64,000 bases of DNA from Poecilobothrus nobilitatus (GCA_947095535.1 OX352772.1:271573940-271637939); one strand, 5' to 3'; counted from the first letter of the stretch, positions 41,571-54,787 are shown. Numbers and translations are program-made. Notes: generated by a model not told the origin, from the letters alone.

Positions 41571-43589
41571 ATAATAAATAAATTTATTATTTTTGGTATA
41601 TTTTTTATTGTATCAAAACAATAATATAAATATGGCAAAAATTAAATTCTTGATTTTAAAAAACGATTGTGAATACGTGACATTTTACTTGATTTTGTAC
41701 ATGATAATCAACTCGATTTCGGAGTTTGTGAACCATACTATTATTGACAATTTATGGTTAGTTTAAGGATTTCGTCTATTTAGTTTTATTTAAATTGAGG
41801 TATTTAATTTAAAATTTACTTTTCAAATATATTTAGTTTAGAAAAAAAATTTTCTAAAAAAAAATTTTAATTAATATTTTGTTTTGTATTTTGTAATTTA
41901 TTTCTTATATCTATTCAATAATTAATTTATTCCAAAAAAATTTTTTATTTTTTTATTAAATCATTTAATTTGTATTACTGATTAACTTTAATATATTTTT
42001 TATTAAAATTTTCAAAAAATATTTTTAATAATTCATTTTTAAATATATTTTTTAAATTTTTTCTTTTATAAAAATTTATAGAAATATTTAAGTTAGATTT
42101 TAATTTTTCAGAAATATCAATTTTCTTTTTTTTATTTAGGATGTAAATTTAATAGTTATTAAAAACAAATTTTTAGTTTTAGTTTTAAATATTTAATGTT
42201 AATTTTGTTTTAATTTCTTTCTTATTGAATTTTTCTTTTAATTTACTTAATTTACACTTAATAATGAAAAGTTGAAAAACTTACAGTAAGATTAATATTT
42301 GCATCCCAAGTGGCTGATAGAACTGTTGCTACCTCCATTTCCTCCGTTGAACGGCTACTAAAGGACCTTAATTTTCTCAAGATGATGTTTGACCACGTTG
42401 GCAATTTTGCACTAGATGAGGGCTTTCTTCGAAGCTTTTCTTGCACTATTTCAGGGCTTTTTGAAGTTCGCTTATTTCCATTGGTACTTTGGGTTGTCCA
42501 AGTGTATTGAAATTGTGCACTAATTTTTTAGGGCTGCTTATTTCGGCAAATCAGAGATTATGGTACTACTTAAGGGCCTTTTTAGTCTTTATGAAAAGTG
42601 AAATGTTTCTTATTTTATTTTAATTTATGTTTTTATTAATTTTAAATTTGTTAAGTTTTGATTTATAATATATTTATTTTTAATTTATTATATTTTAATT
42701 TCACTTTTCACTTTGCACTCTAGGCTGGGTCTCTGCTCGAGCACCAGTTAATTTATTAAAGATTTTTTTGTTCTTTTCTGTTTTTGTTTAAGAAAAATGC
42801 CCATTTTTAACAATTTTCTTTTCGAGTTTTCGATATCAAATACCCAAACATGCCAAATTTTATATATATAAATTTGGAATTTTTTCTTTAACGTACCAAA
42901 ATTTGAGCTTTCATATTGTCACCATTTAATACTCTCAAAAAATAATGGGATTACAATATTATAATAAATTAGTGAACATAACCTAAACCTAATAATTTAA
43001 AAGCTTCTAATAGATTGTACTGCAAATTTGGTAAATATATTTTAGTTCAAACTAAGTTTTATATTTATATATAATAAAAATTATAAAATTTATATAAAAA
43101 TAAAGTTTTGAAGTTTTTCAATAAAAAAATGAACTTTTAAATCAAATTTTTCGGCAAAATTTTGAAGAAGAGAAAAAACGAAGTACCAGATTCTGGTTAA
43201 GCAATTTTCGTTTTTTCTTATAGTCTACAAAAAAAAATATTGTAAATAGAATATTCATGTACTTACATGAAATAAAAAAATAGAAAATTACATTGTACTT
43301 ACATGCAATGCTATTTTAAAAGTAGGTATTAGAAAAAAATATTTTATATTTTATTTTAAATAACTGTAAATTTTAGTGATATTTTATTTTATATACTCAT
43401 ATTTTTGTAGAGTTAAATTTTTGAATTGAATTATTATTTTTTATAAGATTTTTATGAATACCTCTTTAAAAAAATTAATTCAATTATTTAGTACCTAATA
43501 TTGCCTTTTTTAATAATTTCCTTAAATAAAATGGGTGGAAAATGTTCGGTTTTTCAAGATTAAAAGAACCTTGCATAAGGTTGTGGCTG
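41571..43589. other. AT-rich noncoding region
   Basis: Mostly A/T homopolymer-rich. A less AT-rich patch at 42296-42500 carries frames of about 65 codons. On the plus strand TVATSISSVERLLK faintly recalls a hAT transposase C-terminus, but it is too weak to call. Nothing else is seen. Confidence 0.5.
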
Positions 43590-43745
43590 TATATATATTT
43601 ACAACCTTTCCTGTTCAGTTGTGGCTGTAAATGTCGTAAGGGGGAATAACTCTTACGACGTGTGTGGGACTCGAATCCACACTCCCTCGGTATTTACAGC
43701 GTATTTTATACGGTCTTACCCACTAGGCCACCGAGGCCCCACCCA
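43590..43745 (-). repeat. tRNA-derived SINE-like piece
   Basis: On the minus strand, GGCCTCGGTGGCCTAGTGGGTAAGACC resembles a tRNA 5' part with an A box, and GATTCGAGTCCCACAC resembles a B box and T-arm 50 bases on. The anticodon arm does not fold properly and the acceptor stem has no clean partner. It is best read as the tRNA-like head of a SINE. Poly(A) or a second copy was not seen. Confidence 0.45.
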
Positions 43746-45415
43746 GTATAAAATTAAATTTCTCTAATTTAGTTTTAAATATTAGTGAAAAAATTAATTT
43801 TAAATTTGGAATAATAATTAATAACGATCTATGTTATCTATTTCACAGGTAATACCAGAAACATAACAATTTCAAAATATTGAATAATATTGAATAGCGC
43901 GAAAAATTAAATATTATTATTGACCAAATTAATCTTTTCTAATTTCCTCTCCTCTCTTATTATATTATCTCTAATTTCCTCTCTCTTCCATCCAGTTGGG
44001 TAATATCGATATTTGTTATGTTTTTTTATTTTTTAGGGTTAATATTGTTTTGTTGTAATTGAATTATTTTATTTTGTTTTTATTTAATTTATTTAATTTC
44101 GTTGTTTAAATATGAGTTATATTATTTTGTTTGTTTTTTTTGTTAAAAAATTTTTTATTTATTTTATTACTATATTGAAATGAAATATTTTTTGTATATA
44201 TTAATATATTTTTTTTTAATTATTTTAGTTTAAGACCTTCAGACGTTACCACTTAAAAAAAAAATTCGTCATATTTCCTACCTCAAAAATGGTGTGAAAA
44301 GGGGAATAACTTATAATATTAATTTATTTCATTATATTAATAAACATTATATATAAGTTAACACAAATTAACTTACTGTAAAAACAATTAAATAATTTAT
44401 TTTTTGCACTTAATTTTATATGCATTCAAAAAAATTTACTTTATTTACTAAACCAAATCGATATTGCCATAAAAATTATTTTGCAACATTTTTTTTGCTC
44501 AGTAATGTACTAAATCAATGGACATTTGTATTTGTCCATTAATGCATTTTTAAATAGTTTTTAAGAAGCTCTTTTTGTTGAAAAGCAGTTGGAACACATT
44601 TTTTAAAATGCATATTTATGAAAGACATTTTTTAAAATGCATATTTATGCATATTTACAATTTTTAAAAACTTCCTTTTACTAAAAGACGTAAAAAAGAT
44701 GGAACTTTAATGCTCCCATAGGACGAAATTGAAAATAATCTTTAGTTTTTGTGTTATTTCCAGATTTCTAGGAGGACTACTAAATTTTTCTATACGACTA
44801 CGTTTTTATTTTTTAAAAAAGGAGTACTATTTAGCTTACTCTATATCCAGGCCTTAATGTTAGTTATGATTTATAACTTTTACAATTTTGTAGCTGCAGG
44901 ATTGCTATCATACTTAAAATATGCAGCAATAAACAGAGAATAATTTTTTATCATAAAATCGTAAGGTTGATACCATTATTTTTTTTAGAGAAACGGTTTA
45001 AATGAAATTTTTGAATAGAAAATGCAAAAATATTTAAATCGAAAGTTGAATAGCTTTTTATTAAAAAGTCACATATTTTTCATGCTGCGTTAAATAACTA
45101 ACTTCGCAAGTTTCCGAAAATTATATTAAGGTTGATCTTGCGTGTGTTAATTCCTAACAAAAACGTAAATTAAAGAGTTTTAGAGAAGAGAAAATCTATA
45201 AGTATCGTTATCTCGGAAACCGTTAGGAATAGATGTCACTGAATACTAAGTTTTTTGCTTTTTGTTTTTTACCTCCTCTAACACTCGTTACAAGAATGCT
45301 GTTTTTTCATGAAACACCATGTATATTTTTTATGTATACTATACCTACCTATTTGCATCTATCTGCCTATGCATTTCTTTTTTTATTTCTTTTATATTTT
45401 CCTTTTTTGTTACTT
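43746..45415. other. AT-rich noncoding region
   Basis: No gene or element recognised. A 28-bp direct repeat (AAAGACATTTTTTAAAATGC) occurs at 44590-44650. Open frames here are hydrophobic low-complexity and not credible. Confidence 0.55.
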
Positions 45416-46088
45416 CCCAGTAGGAATTTTCGTAACTGGTTACTTAAAATACTAGTTCTAGAACTAGTTACTGTCAACTAGTTACAGAACTAATGCATAA
45501 AGCATTTGAAATTGTTATATATTTTGTCAATTAAGAACTAGTTCATTTTAGATTACATTTTTAAAAAAGTAATGCAGAAGATAATGCGTTGGTTGAAACG
45601 CAAAAAGTAATATTAGGTATTTTTAAAAATAAAAAATAAAACTCGCGGATACTAAAGTTATCAATAGTTTGTTTAAATACTAAAACAAATTAATATTACT
45701 GTTTAATATATATATATATATATATAAATTTTAATATTAAATAATTGTTCTTTTCTAGTATAATAATAAAGTAAATTTAATAAATAAAAGTAAATGAAAA
45801 ATAAGCATATATTTTTTCCATATTTGCTTTATCAAACTCATTACCTAACTCATTACCGGCAACTAGTTCAGTAACTAGTTACTTAGTAATGCTGCGAGGA
45901 GCAATTGTTACCTCGTAGGACATCGTGTGTAAAATGTAATGTTGATTTTACATTACGGTCATCTCAAATGTAATGGGTTACTAGTTACCATATAACTAGT
46001 TCTACATCTAGCCCGAACTACTTACATTTCCTACTGGGATATAACTAGTTCTACAACTAGTTCGGAGCTACTTACATTTCCTACTGGG
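45416..46088. repeat. MITE candidate with CCCAGTAGGAA ends
   Basis: The left end CCCAGTAGGAA (45416) is matched by TTCCTACTGGG ending at 46088. A second such right end lies at 46039. The interior has repeated palindromic ACTAGTTCTAGAACTAGT-type blocks (about 45454 and 45990-46060) and no coding frame. No target duplication is clear. It is a small non-autonomous element; superfamily unknown. Confidence 0.5.
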
Positions 46089-46917
46089 TTTCTACTATAG
46101 CATACAGTACAGTCACACAAAATATTCCACCTAATGTATAATACCGAAGAATAATAATACTATAAGCTAATTTGGATGTTTCGTCATTTGGTATTTAATA
46201 TTATCAATTATCATTATAGGTATACTAAAAACAATATCAATATAATCGCACGAAACATCTCAATGATGTTTCAAAATCGTAGAAAAATGCTTAATAGTTT
46301 TGTTCTACGTTAATGCTCTAAAAAAAACAAAATTCATAAAACAGGTTTTAACTAACAGGGGAAAAGAAGAAAGAGAAATAAAGAAGACAAAATTACTATT
46401 TTTTTAGAAATAGCAAGATTTTTTTTATTTATTAATTATTGTTTGTTGTTTCTCTTTACTTCGTCTGTTGTCTTTATAGACTACATTATTGTACTTGGTT
46501 TTGTACATTCTATTCACAAAAAAAAGGAAATAAAAGGGAACTTTTTTTATTTTTTGTTGTATTTTCTATTTCTTCGATTTTTGATTTTAAAATATACATT
46601 ATTCATTATTAAATATTCATTATATTCAATATTCATTCATTCCATACAATCAGCAATGAATGTAATTAATTACTATGCAGCAAAGTTACGTTTTTATATT
46701 ATTTTAAATTTTTGTACTAGACTTGGCAATAATACTTTACATTTTACACATTATGTAAGTAAGTACATAATTTAATTTTACACGAAATGCGTATTGCGTT
46801 CAGAATTATAACAAAAACTGAGAATAGATTTTTCTTATTTAGAATTTAATTTTATACAATAAAACTTTTTTTGTATTTATAAATTTTTTTTCTTTTGCAT
46901 CTTTAAAATTGAAAAGA
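46089..46917. other. AT-rich noncoding region
   Basis: No element or gene recognised. The 110-codon frame at 46443-46775 is F/L/I/Y-rich with no homologue or conserved motif that I can name. Confidence 0.5.
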
Positions 46918-48496
46918 AAACGAGGAAGAATGCAGTTGTCTTTGTCAACTCTTAGATACCCGTACGAACCGTTAGTATGTTCACAGCCACTCTGCCTACA
47001 ATATTATTTTTTTAATATTTTAGTATTTTAAAATAATTTGGGTGAATTTTATAATTTCTAGAACTATGGGTTGTACATATATTCAAACTATATGTTTATA
47101 TGTACATTCTTCTAAAGCAGATTCTAACCTTCCACATAACGATTATCAATCCAAAACTTTTTCAAATATTCTATAGTACCATTTAATACTAAGCGGTAAA
47201 TGTATATTAAATTTACTTAGTACAAAATAGTAAATATAATTTTAAATATTATATTATATTATATTTAAATATTCCATTGACAGAATAATTTCTTATAAGT
47301 ACAATCAAATACATATATGTATGTAAATACGGCGCTATATAATATACATTTATACTCTTATCATTCATTCACTAGTGACATATACGATATCTAAATAAAC
47401 ATGATATTATATAAGTATGTACATATATTAATATCATATAAATAAAAATTCTTCAAGCAACCGTAATGTTGTTTATTTATTTACATTTTTATGTAGTACG
47501 CATTATATCCTCAACAATTTCCAATTATCGAGTAAAACAAAATGGAAAAAATTCGTTAAAGAAATTTGTTAGAAAATTTGAAAAAATCAAGTAACACTTT
47601 CGTCAATTATAAAGTAACCCTATATTATTAAAAAAAGTTGTTAACAGAAATAAGAGTACAATGTTGAAGCTTTAATTTTTATGTATTACTTCAAAAAAAT
47701 TTTAACAGGTGTTCAAGTTACAGGTGTTTAAAAATTGGAAATTTTCAGTTTTTGACCCCTTACAGCTCCTAAACGGGGGGTGATACAAAAAAAATTTTTG
47801 AAATGACTCATACTTATTTTCAAAGATCTAACTTCTGTCAAAATTTCAAGTTTCCAACTTAAACCGTTTAAAAGAGAGAAGGGTTGAAGGATTTTGCAAA
47901 ATTTGAGTTTCACGTAACGGTAAATTAAGACACCGTATGTCACAAATATATATTTATTGTATATATACTTTTAAAGCTAATAAAAGTAGTAATCGTTTGG
48001 CGTTTTCAAAATGAAGATATACTTTATACAACTTGTGCTATAACAATTTAAATATAGAGCTTTTTTGAACTTTGTGGAGCTGTAGCTCCGTAACGGGTGG
48101 GGCTACACAAAAAAGTTATTGAAAATAAAATTAATATTTTTGTGAGATCTATCAGTAGTTAAAATTTCATAGCTCTATTGCAAAAAAAATGTGGGGACCT
48201 AAAAGTTAGGTGTTCGAGAGCTACCCTAAGGCTTGGTCCAAACTCAACCAAAAAAAATAGAGAACCTACAAATTACTCCCAAAATATTTTGTGTAAATTT
48301 CAAGATTCTAGCTTTCTTAGTTTTTGAGTTAGCGTGCTGACGGACGGACGGACGGACGGACGGACATGGCTCAAAAGTCTTAGAATTTTTTTCTGATCCG
48401 ATCCATACCTTTGAAGGTATATCTAGCTCGCTTATTTCGAGGTGTTACAAACGGAGGAGTAATTTTATTATACCCGATCCTATCGTACGGGTATAA
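46918..48496 (+). repeat. 1.58-kb noncoding interspersed repeat, copy 2
   Basis: Matches 34390-35969 with only scattered single-base changes and same-orientation ends. It adjoins element C. The low divergence shows recent spread or a larger duplication, but the flanks differ, so independent insertion is more likely. Confidence 0.85.
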
Positions 48497-48986
48497 AAAT
48501 GTTGCACTGACTGCATGTCGAGTTATTTTTTAATTAAGAAAGGTTCAAAAAATATGAATAGAAAAAAAAACAAACAAGAAATCAAAAATATGGAACGGGA
48601 AAAAATTATAGCTTGTTTTTGTTATTGTTAAATACAAATCACTAGTTATCTAGTCAAAGAAATGAATTATATAAAAAGAATAAAATGTAAAAGTTGAATG
48701 ATTTTATGATAGTATAGTTGCTGGTTTTTAGAAATTACAATATACAAGTAATAACGAGTTTATGTTAAGAATTTATTGTGAATTTATTAAGATTCTGAAA
48801 AATGTAATGATTTTAAAAGAAATCGAAAGTATAGAACTGTATATATTTACTTAATATGTATATGTAAATAACTTTTACAAGAATTTTGTTTTGTTTAAAT
48901 CTTTATTACATTCTTAAAAATTTTAAATTAATATACAAACAAATATTTTTACAATACAAATAAAAATGTACAAATTTGAATGAATA
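48497..48986. other. Probable decayed end of Polinton C
   Basis: AT-rich. A block at 48570-48600 (AAATCAAAAATATGGAAC) is inverted relative to 56130-56165 (GTTCCATATTTTTGATTT), and a shared ACAAATC follows. This suggests remnants of terminal inverted repeats of C. Ends and TSD are not definable. Confidence 0.4.
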
Positions 48987-51833
48987 CTATTTTGATTTAC
49001 TTACCAACACGTGTTTTTTCCTGTTATATCCATACGGTAAAGAACTACCATGTTCATTAAATTTTCGGTTTTCCGATTTTGGTTGATATTTTTTTATTTC
49101 GGGAATTATAAGTACATCATGATTTTTATTTCGATGAATATTTTCTGAAATGACGTATGTGTCTGCACTATTCAATGAATTTAACTGCTTCCTTTATGCT
49201 ATTAAAATTAACTTTTAGAGAAGCTTCATAACTAAGAGAGAATCCTTTAACTTAAAAAATTTTTTTTTGTATTATCTGCTGTACAGTAAATTTTGTTGGC
49301 GTAGCTCTTGGGACCAGCACTTACAAATTCTGTAATATAACTTCCTATACCATAACATTCTAATTCATCAGTCATGTCTCATTCTAATTCGCCTATCTCT
49401 GGTTCATATTCTCCTTGTCGGCTAATATACAACACTGAATCGGTGTCTATCTATCTAATATAATACTCTACTATCCAGCTTCTCTAGATAACTCTAAAGT
49501 TGAAGACGAGCATGTGTTGTTGTATAAGCAGCGATACTTACATTGACAGTAGATAAATAACTGCTTCTTCTTTATATTTCCAGCTAATCACTATGTTTTC
49601 TTCATTTACTGGAAATATGTGACATACATCTACAAACAGGTTTGTTATCAACTCGTAAAGTTTAAAAGGTTGATTTATAATAATGGTTTGTTGTTGATTT
49701 TCCCTTTGCCCAATTTTTCCCCAGAATGAGTTTAAAGTAATCTTAGCAAAAGATTTTAAACCAAGATTATTAACTACTTTATCATATTCTAATTTAATTT
49801 CGTCCTTTTCAAAAAACCTATCAATATATTTTTCCTTTTCTTTTTGAGTCTGACATTTTATTGGGCACTTCTTGAAGCACTTTATTGGGCACTGACATTT
49901 TATTGAGAAGCTTCTTGTTTAATCTTTATATTTGTTCATTATTTTAGTGAATAAACCATCAACACCAATTGCAATTGTCATATTTTACTGTTTCGTATTC
50001 CCAAACTTCATAAATATTTAAAAATTTATACCCTTTTTCAATTGCTTTTTTAATTTTATCAATTACCCAAGTTCCTACTAATGCTTTTTCATCGTCTGTG
50101 TGTTCAGTATTTTGCTTGATATTTTTGTTCACTACAAGTGTTACATAGTGAGAACATCAATTTATTATTTTGTTTGACAGGTAACACGGGGTATAATAGA
50201 TTTGTTGGTGGTAAGATTTTACATTTAATAATACCGTCAATAGTCATTCTGTTTAACTTGGAACAGGCATCTTCCCCAACATCATTTTTACAATATTCTA
50301 AAATATTTTTCTCCATATTAAATTCTGAGTTTCTATTTTGTTCATACTACATTAAAAATTCATTACGCTCATCTGCTTTCATTGTATTAGAGTTATAGTA
50401 TTTAATTGCTGGAAGTGTGCCAATGTAATTTTCATTTTCCAATTTATTAAATAGATGTGGAAAATAACCCTTTTTCAAATTGATCGATAAATTAAAAGCT
50501 TTTGGTAATTTTGCCAAGCCAAAGGAAAGTAGTTCATAGAATCAATAAATTTAATATTATCAATTATCATAACAATAATTTTTGTACCTCGCATAATTAA
50601 CTTTGGTTCAAGTACAGTTTTATTGAGTATATAATTCAGAATAAACTGATGGTCAAGCGCCTGTCCATTATGAGGAATTATGACAATCTTTTTGAATTCC
50701 TTCCTTAATTTTAAAATAATCTCCATGAAATCCTCTATCACATTTTTCGTTTTAAATATTCTTTCTCTTAATTTACATTTTTCACAGAAGTATAGAGAAT
50801 CAATGTTAATACATTTAAAGCATCTTAGCTGAGCCACACATAAACTTGGAACATGTTCTGTTATTTTTGTAGAGTTAATATCTTCTTGTCTTGTTTCTAA
50901 ATCATAAAATACGTAAATGCAGTTTTTAAAATCTACTTTTGTTTTGTGCTAAATGAAGTATTTATGGTTTTCAGAAACATGATTATCGCAAATTTTACAA
51001 AAATATTCTCCACATATATGAATCTTACGAATTTATGAACTTTAAAACAAGATTTGCATTTCCTAATTTCTTCACAGGTGCTTCTATTTTTTGAAAAATT
51101 TTTGAAATTGATTTAATTCACGAATTCCGCAACCTTCAGATGGAATTGTTATTTTTGATTTTTCTAATAATTTTAAAGCTGTTAAAGTTTGAAGTTTTCC
51201 TATATTTTTTCCAATTTTTTCATATTCAATAAACTTTTCAATTTTAGCTATTGAAATAAAAAATGCACGTGGTAGACATAATTATCGCTGTTTTTTATTG
51301 TTATTATTCCTTTACTTTTTAAGCATTCTTCTTTATAATTTGAATATTTATTATTTCTACCTCTACCAGTGGGTAAAATAGCACGGATAACTGTTAAACA
51401 AAAAGTGTCTGCACGACTGCCTATAGACGTAAAATAAAAATACTATATAATAAATGAAACATAAAATCCTTTATAAATAACTACCTTTAAAACTACTTTG
51501 AAAAACATTAGAAATTCAATCCCAAAACGACACTAAATTTAAGTTCATGAGCGGATTTAAAACTGAGATACGCAGGACCTTGATGTTCAAAGCTCTCTCC
51601 ACATAATGTTAACTCAATCTTATTAGTGAAATTCACATCTTTCATAGCAATGTTGATTATTTGAAGTATAGCATCCTTAATCCAGCTAATTGGTTCTTTA
51701 CAAATTTAATTACAAATTTTATTATATGACCGTTCATATTAAACCGTTTAACAAATGTCCAATTCTCGCTTTCGAATATGTAAGGCGTTATAGTTTCGAT
51801 AAGAAACCTTTGTAAAATAATTTTTTTCGACAT
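48987..51833 (-). pseudogene. B-family DNA polymerase of element C, broken
   Basis: ATG 51833 (MSKKIILQRFL) leads to the same N-terminal region, 64-bp intron and exonuclease domain as A. The exonuclease motif YDLETRQ keeps the Glu that A lost, with HNGQALDHQFILN and ILEYCKNDV. Unlike A, the palm is present in pieces: KITLNSFWGKIGQREN near 49730 (motif B), IDTDSVLYISRQGEYEPEIG near 49400 (motif C) and TDTYVISENIHRNK to the stop at 48987. Motif A and part of the exonuclease/palm link (between about 50100 and 50330) are deleted. Many frameshifts; a pseudogene. Confidence 0.8.
51421..51484 (-). other. Predicted 64-bp intron in polB of element C
   Basis: Minus strand AAAG|GTAGTTATTT ... CGTCTATAG|GCAGT, same length and position as 11400-11463 in A. 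Confidence 0.6.
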
Positions 51834-52140
51834 TTCCTTTATACGAATTTCAGATGTTAAATGCTTGAATATCAGAATAATATTAAATTTTTAATTATTA
51901 CAACATTATAATCAAACGGCAATTTAATAAATTATCCCATTTCTGCGTAAAAAATATTAGCAATATTGTAATCAACTGACATTTTTGATAGATTTTACCC
52001 TTTCCACTTAGAAAATATTTGCAAGAGTATAACTAGTTCTAAAGTTTTAATTTTGTTTTAACATTACTCGAAATTTGTATATAAATACATCGAGATTTTA
52101 TAAGTTTATTTTTTTATAAGTTTAATTTGAAACAAGCAAG
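51834..52140. other. Divergent intergenic region in element C
   Basis: AT-rich, between polB (minus) and the Q/H-rich gene (plus), matching 10770-11065 of A in place. A probable two-way promoter. No clear core motif. Confidence 0.4.
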
Positions 52141-52281
52141 ATGGCACAGGAATTCGACAAGGTTGGATGACGAAACCATTCAGGCTCAAATTCCCACAAA
52201 AAACATCAACAACAACAACAACAACATGATCCAAAAAATGAAAACTGGTGGAATTATTTAATTCGAAAAAAAAACCTTTAA
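52141..52281 (+). pseudogene. Q/H-rich WWNYLI protein of element C, short and broken
   Basis: ATG 52141, TGA after ten codons, then SNSHKKHQQQQQQ and NENWWNYLI, running on six codons to 52281. The Q/H tract is about one quarter of that in A. The conserved NWWNYLI confirms the gene. Confidence 0.55.
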
Positions 52282-52290
52282 AATAATGTT

Positions 52291-52500
52291 TAAAGGTTAA
52301 AGATATGGAGCAAAGTACGCTCTATAAAATTAATAAAATTAAAAAAATAAACACCGTTTACGGTGAAAAATGGGCCTTTGAGATCTTAAATAATATTATA
52401 TTTATACCCCAACAAAAAGTATTTGAAAATAATGATTATAGTTGAAAATGAATTAACTTTAAAAGACAAACGTGGTGATTTTCAATTCGCCACAAAACAA
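52291..52500 (+). pseudogene. OB-like protein fragment of element C
   Basis: KVKDMEQSTLYKINKIKKI, then NTVYGEKWAFEI and IIFIPQQKVFE match 10222-10521. Stops after NNDYS and later frame shifts destroy the acidic end. Confidence 0.6.
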
Positions 52501-52699
52501 TAATTATAGTTTAAATTTTTATTTAATAAAATTTGTTCTTTATTAAGAATTATTATATATCAAATACATTTTGTACTATTCTAAATATATTTTCATTTTT
52601 TCAGATGTTAGCATTTTATCTACTTTTTCTGATGTTATCAAGTTTTCTAAGATCCTTATTAGAGTTTTTTTTTACAGATTTGTTGAATTTATCCTTGTG
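52501..52699. other. Spacer before the integrase fragment
   Basis: AT-rich. No gene is seen; the open frames here are low-complexity. Confidence 0.4.
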
Positions 52700-52970
52700 T
52701 TATGTTTTTCGTCAAATCCAAGTCATTTAACAAAAACTTTATTGCTTTTTTTCTTTAAAATTTTCTTGACAAGATATACGTTTGGGTGTTTAACAGATGT
52801 GAGTTCCTCCTCATAAACCACTAAATATTGAATCATTTTTATAATCAATCAGATATGTGATCGGATAGGTACTGTTTACTTTGATAATTTTTAAAATTTC
52901 AGTGACCAATTCGGTTGATAACCTTTTTCAAAAGATTTTTTGTATTTACTTATTCTAACAAGTAACTACA
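52700..52970 (-). pseudogene. Integrase C-terminal fragment of element C
   Basis: RISKYKKSFEKGYQPNWS (SH3-like), then a YLIDYKND stretch, EELTSVKHPN and YLVKKILKKKAIKFLL (start of the chromodomain). The catalytic core and the end of the chromodomain are missing. Frame changes occur near 52900 and 52830. Confidence 0.65.
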
Positions 52971-53189
52971 TAAGCTGGTCTATGTATTTGTTTTACTATT
53001 TGAGATCATGACATGATTTTTACACCATCTAACTAGTTTTAAAAATCCAATTTTACATTTCTTTATTTATATATGTACTCTGAAAACTTTGAATTTTGAC
53101 TGGCTTCTACAGTATATAACGCGGTTCAATTTTACTGGCAAATCATTGTTAATTCAATTTTGCTATGATATTTTACAAACAAAAAAAAA

Positions 53190-53418
53190 ATGGAACCTGA
53201 TTCAACAACATTTCCATATACTAAGGGCACTTCAATAGTATATCAGTATACAAAATGAGGTTCAAGTTGATGAAATTACATCTACTATAGAAACTGAAGA
53301 ATTCATACCACCATTTCAAGTCTTAGATGAAGATAGAGATGAGCAACAAATTTGAGAAATAAATAACCAAAAAGGAGATCCTGACTATTTTGCAGAATTT
53401 TTTAGAAATAATTTATAG
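53190..53418 (+). pseudogene. Acidic Polinton protein of element C (copy 1)
   Basis: MEPDSTTFPYTKG, a frame change near 53255, then VDEITSTIETEEFIPPFQ and EINNQKGDPDYFAEFF to 53418. TGA replaces the Trp codon of QQIWEINNQ (kept as TGG in copy 2). Related to 8692-8967. Confidence 0.65.
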
Positions 53419-53529
53419 CCTAAAATAATGTATAAGAATATTTGTATAAATGTATATGTATCTATAAGTATTTCATAATAAAAACAAATTAAATATATTC
53501 TACAAATTTTTTATTTATTGTTGTTCTTG

Positions 53530-54058
53530 AATAAAATATTGCAAATTTTATTTTGGAGTAGTACAGGTATTTCAAAAAACAATCTAGAATAATTGCATTG
53601 AACGCTATAACGTTGTATTGGAATATATATTTTTTCGTGCAATTTCACATATTTTTCTTGACAGGTTTTGATATATTTAATAACATATTTCCGTATATTT
53701 GATTCCGCATTTTATTGGGTATTATTACAGCTTGAAGAAAATCAATTAAGTTCTAAAATGTGTCAGCTTCCTCCTTGTTAATACTAAGACATCGGCTAAT
53801 AACAATTCTTAACCCATATTGTAAACGTAATTTTGTATTCTTTATTGATTGTTTCGAGTACCTTTCATAAAATTGCTGATAGAACTTACACCAATCATGA
53901 TATTTTAAAATAGCTGGCTTTTGTCCGATACGGTGAAAAAGGCAAGTTGCTACAAGAGATTCTGTATCAAAACCAACAAGAACTTTTAATGACTGATTTC
54001 TGTTGAGAAAATATGTATAGCTCAACATTAAATTTGTGTTAGAAACTTGATCTTCCAT
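53530..54058 (-). pseudogene. SYTYFL-family protein of element C (copy 1)
   Basis: ATG 54058: NLMLSYTYFLNRNQSLKV, GFDTESLVATCLFHRIGQKP, LKYHDWCKFYQQFYERY and ISRCLSINKEEAD to a stop at 53753. Then, in other frames, IRKYVIKYIKTCQEKY and CNYSRLFFEIPVLL to about 53575. It is shorter in the middle than the B copy. Function unknown. Confidence 0.65.
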
Positions 54059-54179
54059 TACTGCGTTTTAACTAAAGCTTTTGAATATTAATTATATTGC
54101 TGAGCTACACAAGGTTGTGAAAAATTTAAATTTCCAAATAAGTTGTAAAACATATTAATAATCAGATTGTCGTTTTCTA

Positions 54180-54592
54180 TATGATTATCTTTGTGAAATT
54201 CATTCAAAAAAGTTTTCATACTTAAACTTATCAAAAGTTTTCATACTAAATCTATACGAGCCATAAACACAGCAGTATTGCCAACATACATCTGAAAGAA
54301 TACCCTGTGTCTGCCTATTATTAAAAACTATGCACTGATTTTTCAAGTATTTCTAAATTTTCGGTTTATCTGGAACTCCACCATCCGAATCAAAATATTC
54401 TGTGCAACCATGCTTTGGAATATAAAGGGCAAACCAATGTGTTTCCGGATCTTTTATCTTGCCAGTGTTTACAATTAAAAAAGTTGGTTTTTCTATTATT
54501 TTTGGAATTTTGTCTAACGCAAAAACTACCTTAAAATATTTGTTTGTAAATTTGTTACATTTTAAAACACTAGTAATTTCTAAACTGTTCAT
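54180..54592 (-). pseudogene. Adenain-like protease of element C (copy 1)
   Basis: ATG 54592: MNSLEITSVLKCNKFTNKYF, ALDKIPKIIEKPTFLIVNTG, ETHWFALYIPK (His) and CTEYFDSDGG (Asp) to TAA at 54353. The Cys part (SDVCWQYCCVYGSYRFSM) follows in another frame. Gly before the catalytic Gln is Trp. Dead. Confidence 0.75.
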
Positions 54593-54599
54593 GACTCAA

Positions 54600-54787
54600 A
54601 CTGACTCAAATCATACACTCTACTTATAATTTCTTTGGTTGGAAATTTGTAAGTAAACTCTTTTATAAATTTTTACAAAGTTCTTTAATTCCAACTAAAC
54701 AAATATCTTTTGAAGTATTTTTACAAATGAAGTATTTTTATCATCACAACAAAATTTCACATCCATCAGTGCACAGGACGATGACAT
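54600..54787 (-). pseudogene. LDVRF-family protein of element C (copy 1)
   Basis: ATG 54787: MSSSCALMDVKFCCDDKN, then a stop and an internal deletion. The last codons reach the protease start. A few dozen residues survive. Confidence 0.55.

Noticed and set aside
41034..41581. Several overlapping frames of 70-120 codons on both strands
   Set aside because: They follow the 118-bp tandem period and share the same repeated peptide in every unit. No start, composition or family support.
42258..42510. Possible hAT transposase C-terminal remnant
   Set aside because: Only about 12 residues resemble the dimerisation motif, and no flanking domain supports it.
43660..43745. A functional tRNA gene on the minus strand
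   Set aside because: A- and B-box-like blocks are present but the anticodon arm and acceptor stem do not pair; a SINE head is more likely.
44749..46775. Hydrophobic frames of 64-110 codons
   Set aside because: AT-rich F/L/I/Y composition, no conserved motif, no second copy.
51834..53189. Frames of 65-81 codons at 52533-52816 on the plus strand
   Set aside because: They lie antisense to the integrase fragment of element C and have low-complexity hydrophobic content.
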